Shown here: positions 63,965-64,000 of the stretch, in pieces
Layout of the letters: every line of letters starts with the position of its first letter
Position numbering within the stretch: position 1 is the first letter of the stretch
From: Pseudomonas citri
Lineage (GTDB): Bacteria; Pseudomonadota; Gammaproteobacteria; Pseudomonadales; Pseudomonadaceae
NCBI RefSeq assembly: GCF_025336485.1
Contig: NZ_JAODAB010000010.1
Coordinates: forward strand, 124,001-188,000
Reading direction: 5' to 3'
Length of the DNA: 64,000 nt
Position numbers and translations under genes: made by a program
The notes under the pieces: model-generated
Seen by the model: the letters and a program-made list of their open reading frames with translations, nothing else
The model's database searches: none
What the model was told of the DNA's origin: nothing

Positions 63965-64000
63965 AGAGGTCTCTGCTAGCGGCGTTTTTCAAGGTAGTTG

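Larger units (their letters stand above)
39202..64000. mobile_element. Genomic island next to dif with recombinase trio and defence cargo (right end not seen)
   Basis: From the dif site onward conserved metabolic genes stop and everything is recombinases, defence-like genes, IS debris and hypotheticals. Several segments (40.6-46 kb, 52.7-56.7 kb) are visibly richer in A+T than the flanking chromosome. I found no second full dif copy in the window, so the right boundary is either outside or degenerate. The 100-bp direct repeats at 57762 and 63524 may mark an internal module. Confidence 0.75.

Noticed and set aside
57577..64000. Search for a second full dif copy at the right side of the island
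   Set aside because: Only half-site similarity (GTTAAAC at 57762 and 63524) was found; no CGCATAA-TGTATA core is present.
1..64000. CRISPR arrays, tRNA or rRNA genes
   Set aside because: I saw no regularly spaced short repeats and no recognisable tRNA or rRNA sequence in the window by eye.

Overview
The window reads as chromosome of a Pseudomonas of the fluorescens group (the P. brassicacearum/corrugata/kilonensis neighbourhood is my guess from gene content, not a computed assignment). Supporting signs are a P. fluorescens-type REP element, an OprD-family porin, an ACC deaminase gene (acdS), a PhzI/PhzR-like quorum-sensing pair and a dif site differing at only two positions from the E. coli dif as I remember it. 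The dif site places the window at the replication terminus.

Layout. (1) 1-844: end of an OprD porin, closed by a strong hairpin. (2) 917-10931: a divergent luxR/luxI pair followed by ten tightly packed same-strand genes: GNAT acyltransferase, alpha-oxoamine synthase (SPT/KBL/BioF/CqsA fold), polyprenol/dolichol-kinase-like membrane protein, histidine phosphatase, NAD(P)-dependent epimerase/reductase, isoprenylcysteine methyltransferase-like protein, acyl carrier protein, ketosynthase, ketosynthase-like partner and PlsC-type acyltransferase. Together they look like a quorum-sensing-linked pathway that builds an acyl chain on a dedicated ACP, condenses it with an amino acid to an amino-ketone, and reduces, N-acylates, phosphorylates or dephosphorylates it: a sphingoid-like or amino-ketone lipid. 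(3) 10941-25907: ordinary accessory metabolism: methyltransferase, LysE exporter, exported protein, AzlCD exporter, LysR plus acdS, a Fur-controlled TonB siderophore receptor, two more LysR units with VOC/SDR/ADH enzymes, and a TPR protein. (4) 25993-32311: an Lrp regulator divergent from an amidohydrolase, a diaminopropionate ammonia-lyase and a TctCBA carboxylate transporter, a probable uptake and catabolic unit for an acylated or carbamoylated diamino acid. (5) 32519-39093: periplasmic binding protein, hybrid histidine kinase and REC-REC-GGDEF-EAL-REC protein, a probable c-di-GMP signalling operon.

(6) 39174-64000: the dif site, immediately followed by a genomic island whose right end is not visible. 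It opens with three overlapping or abutting tyrosine recombinase genes and a small TnpC-like gene (Tn554/recombinase-in-trio organisation). The cargo is almost entirely defence-like: an XRE regulator, a Gabija-type OLD nuclease/UvrD helicase pair, a caspase-like protease with a small partner, a three-gene kinase/helicase/unknown operon, a DCL/DUF3223-like protein, a decayed IS3 copy, and a 1290-residue Cap4-like nuclease/P-loop NTPase fusion resembling Avs (STAND) proteins. A near-identical 100-bp direct repeat, each copy opening with the last seven bases of the local dif site, brackets the IS and the Avs-like gene, which suggests a separate or tandem module.

The most interesting parts are the quorum-sensing-linked lipid cluster and the dif-adjacent defence island, in which the kinase/helicase/unknown operon and the caspase pair are the least familiar units. 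No tRNA, rRNA or CRISPR array was recognised.
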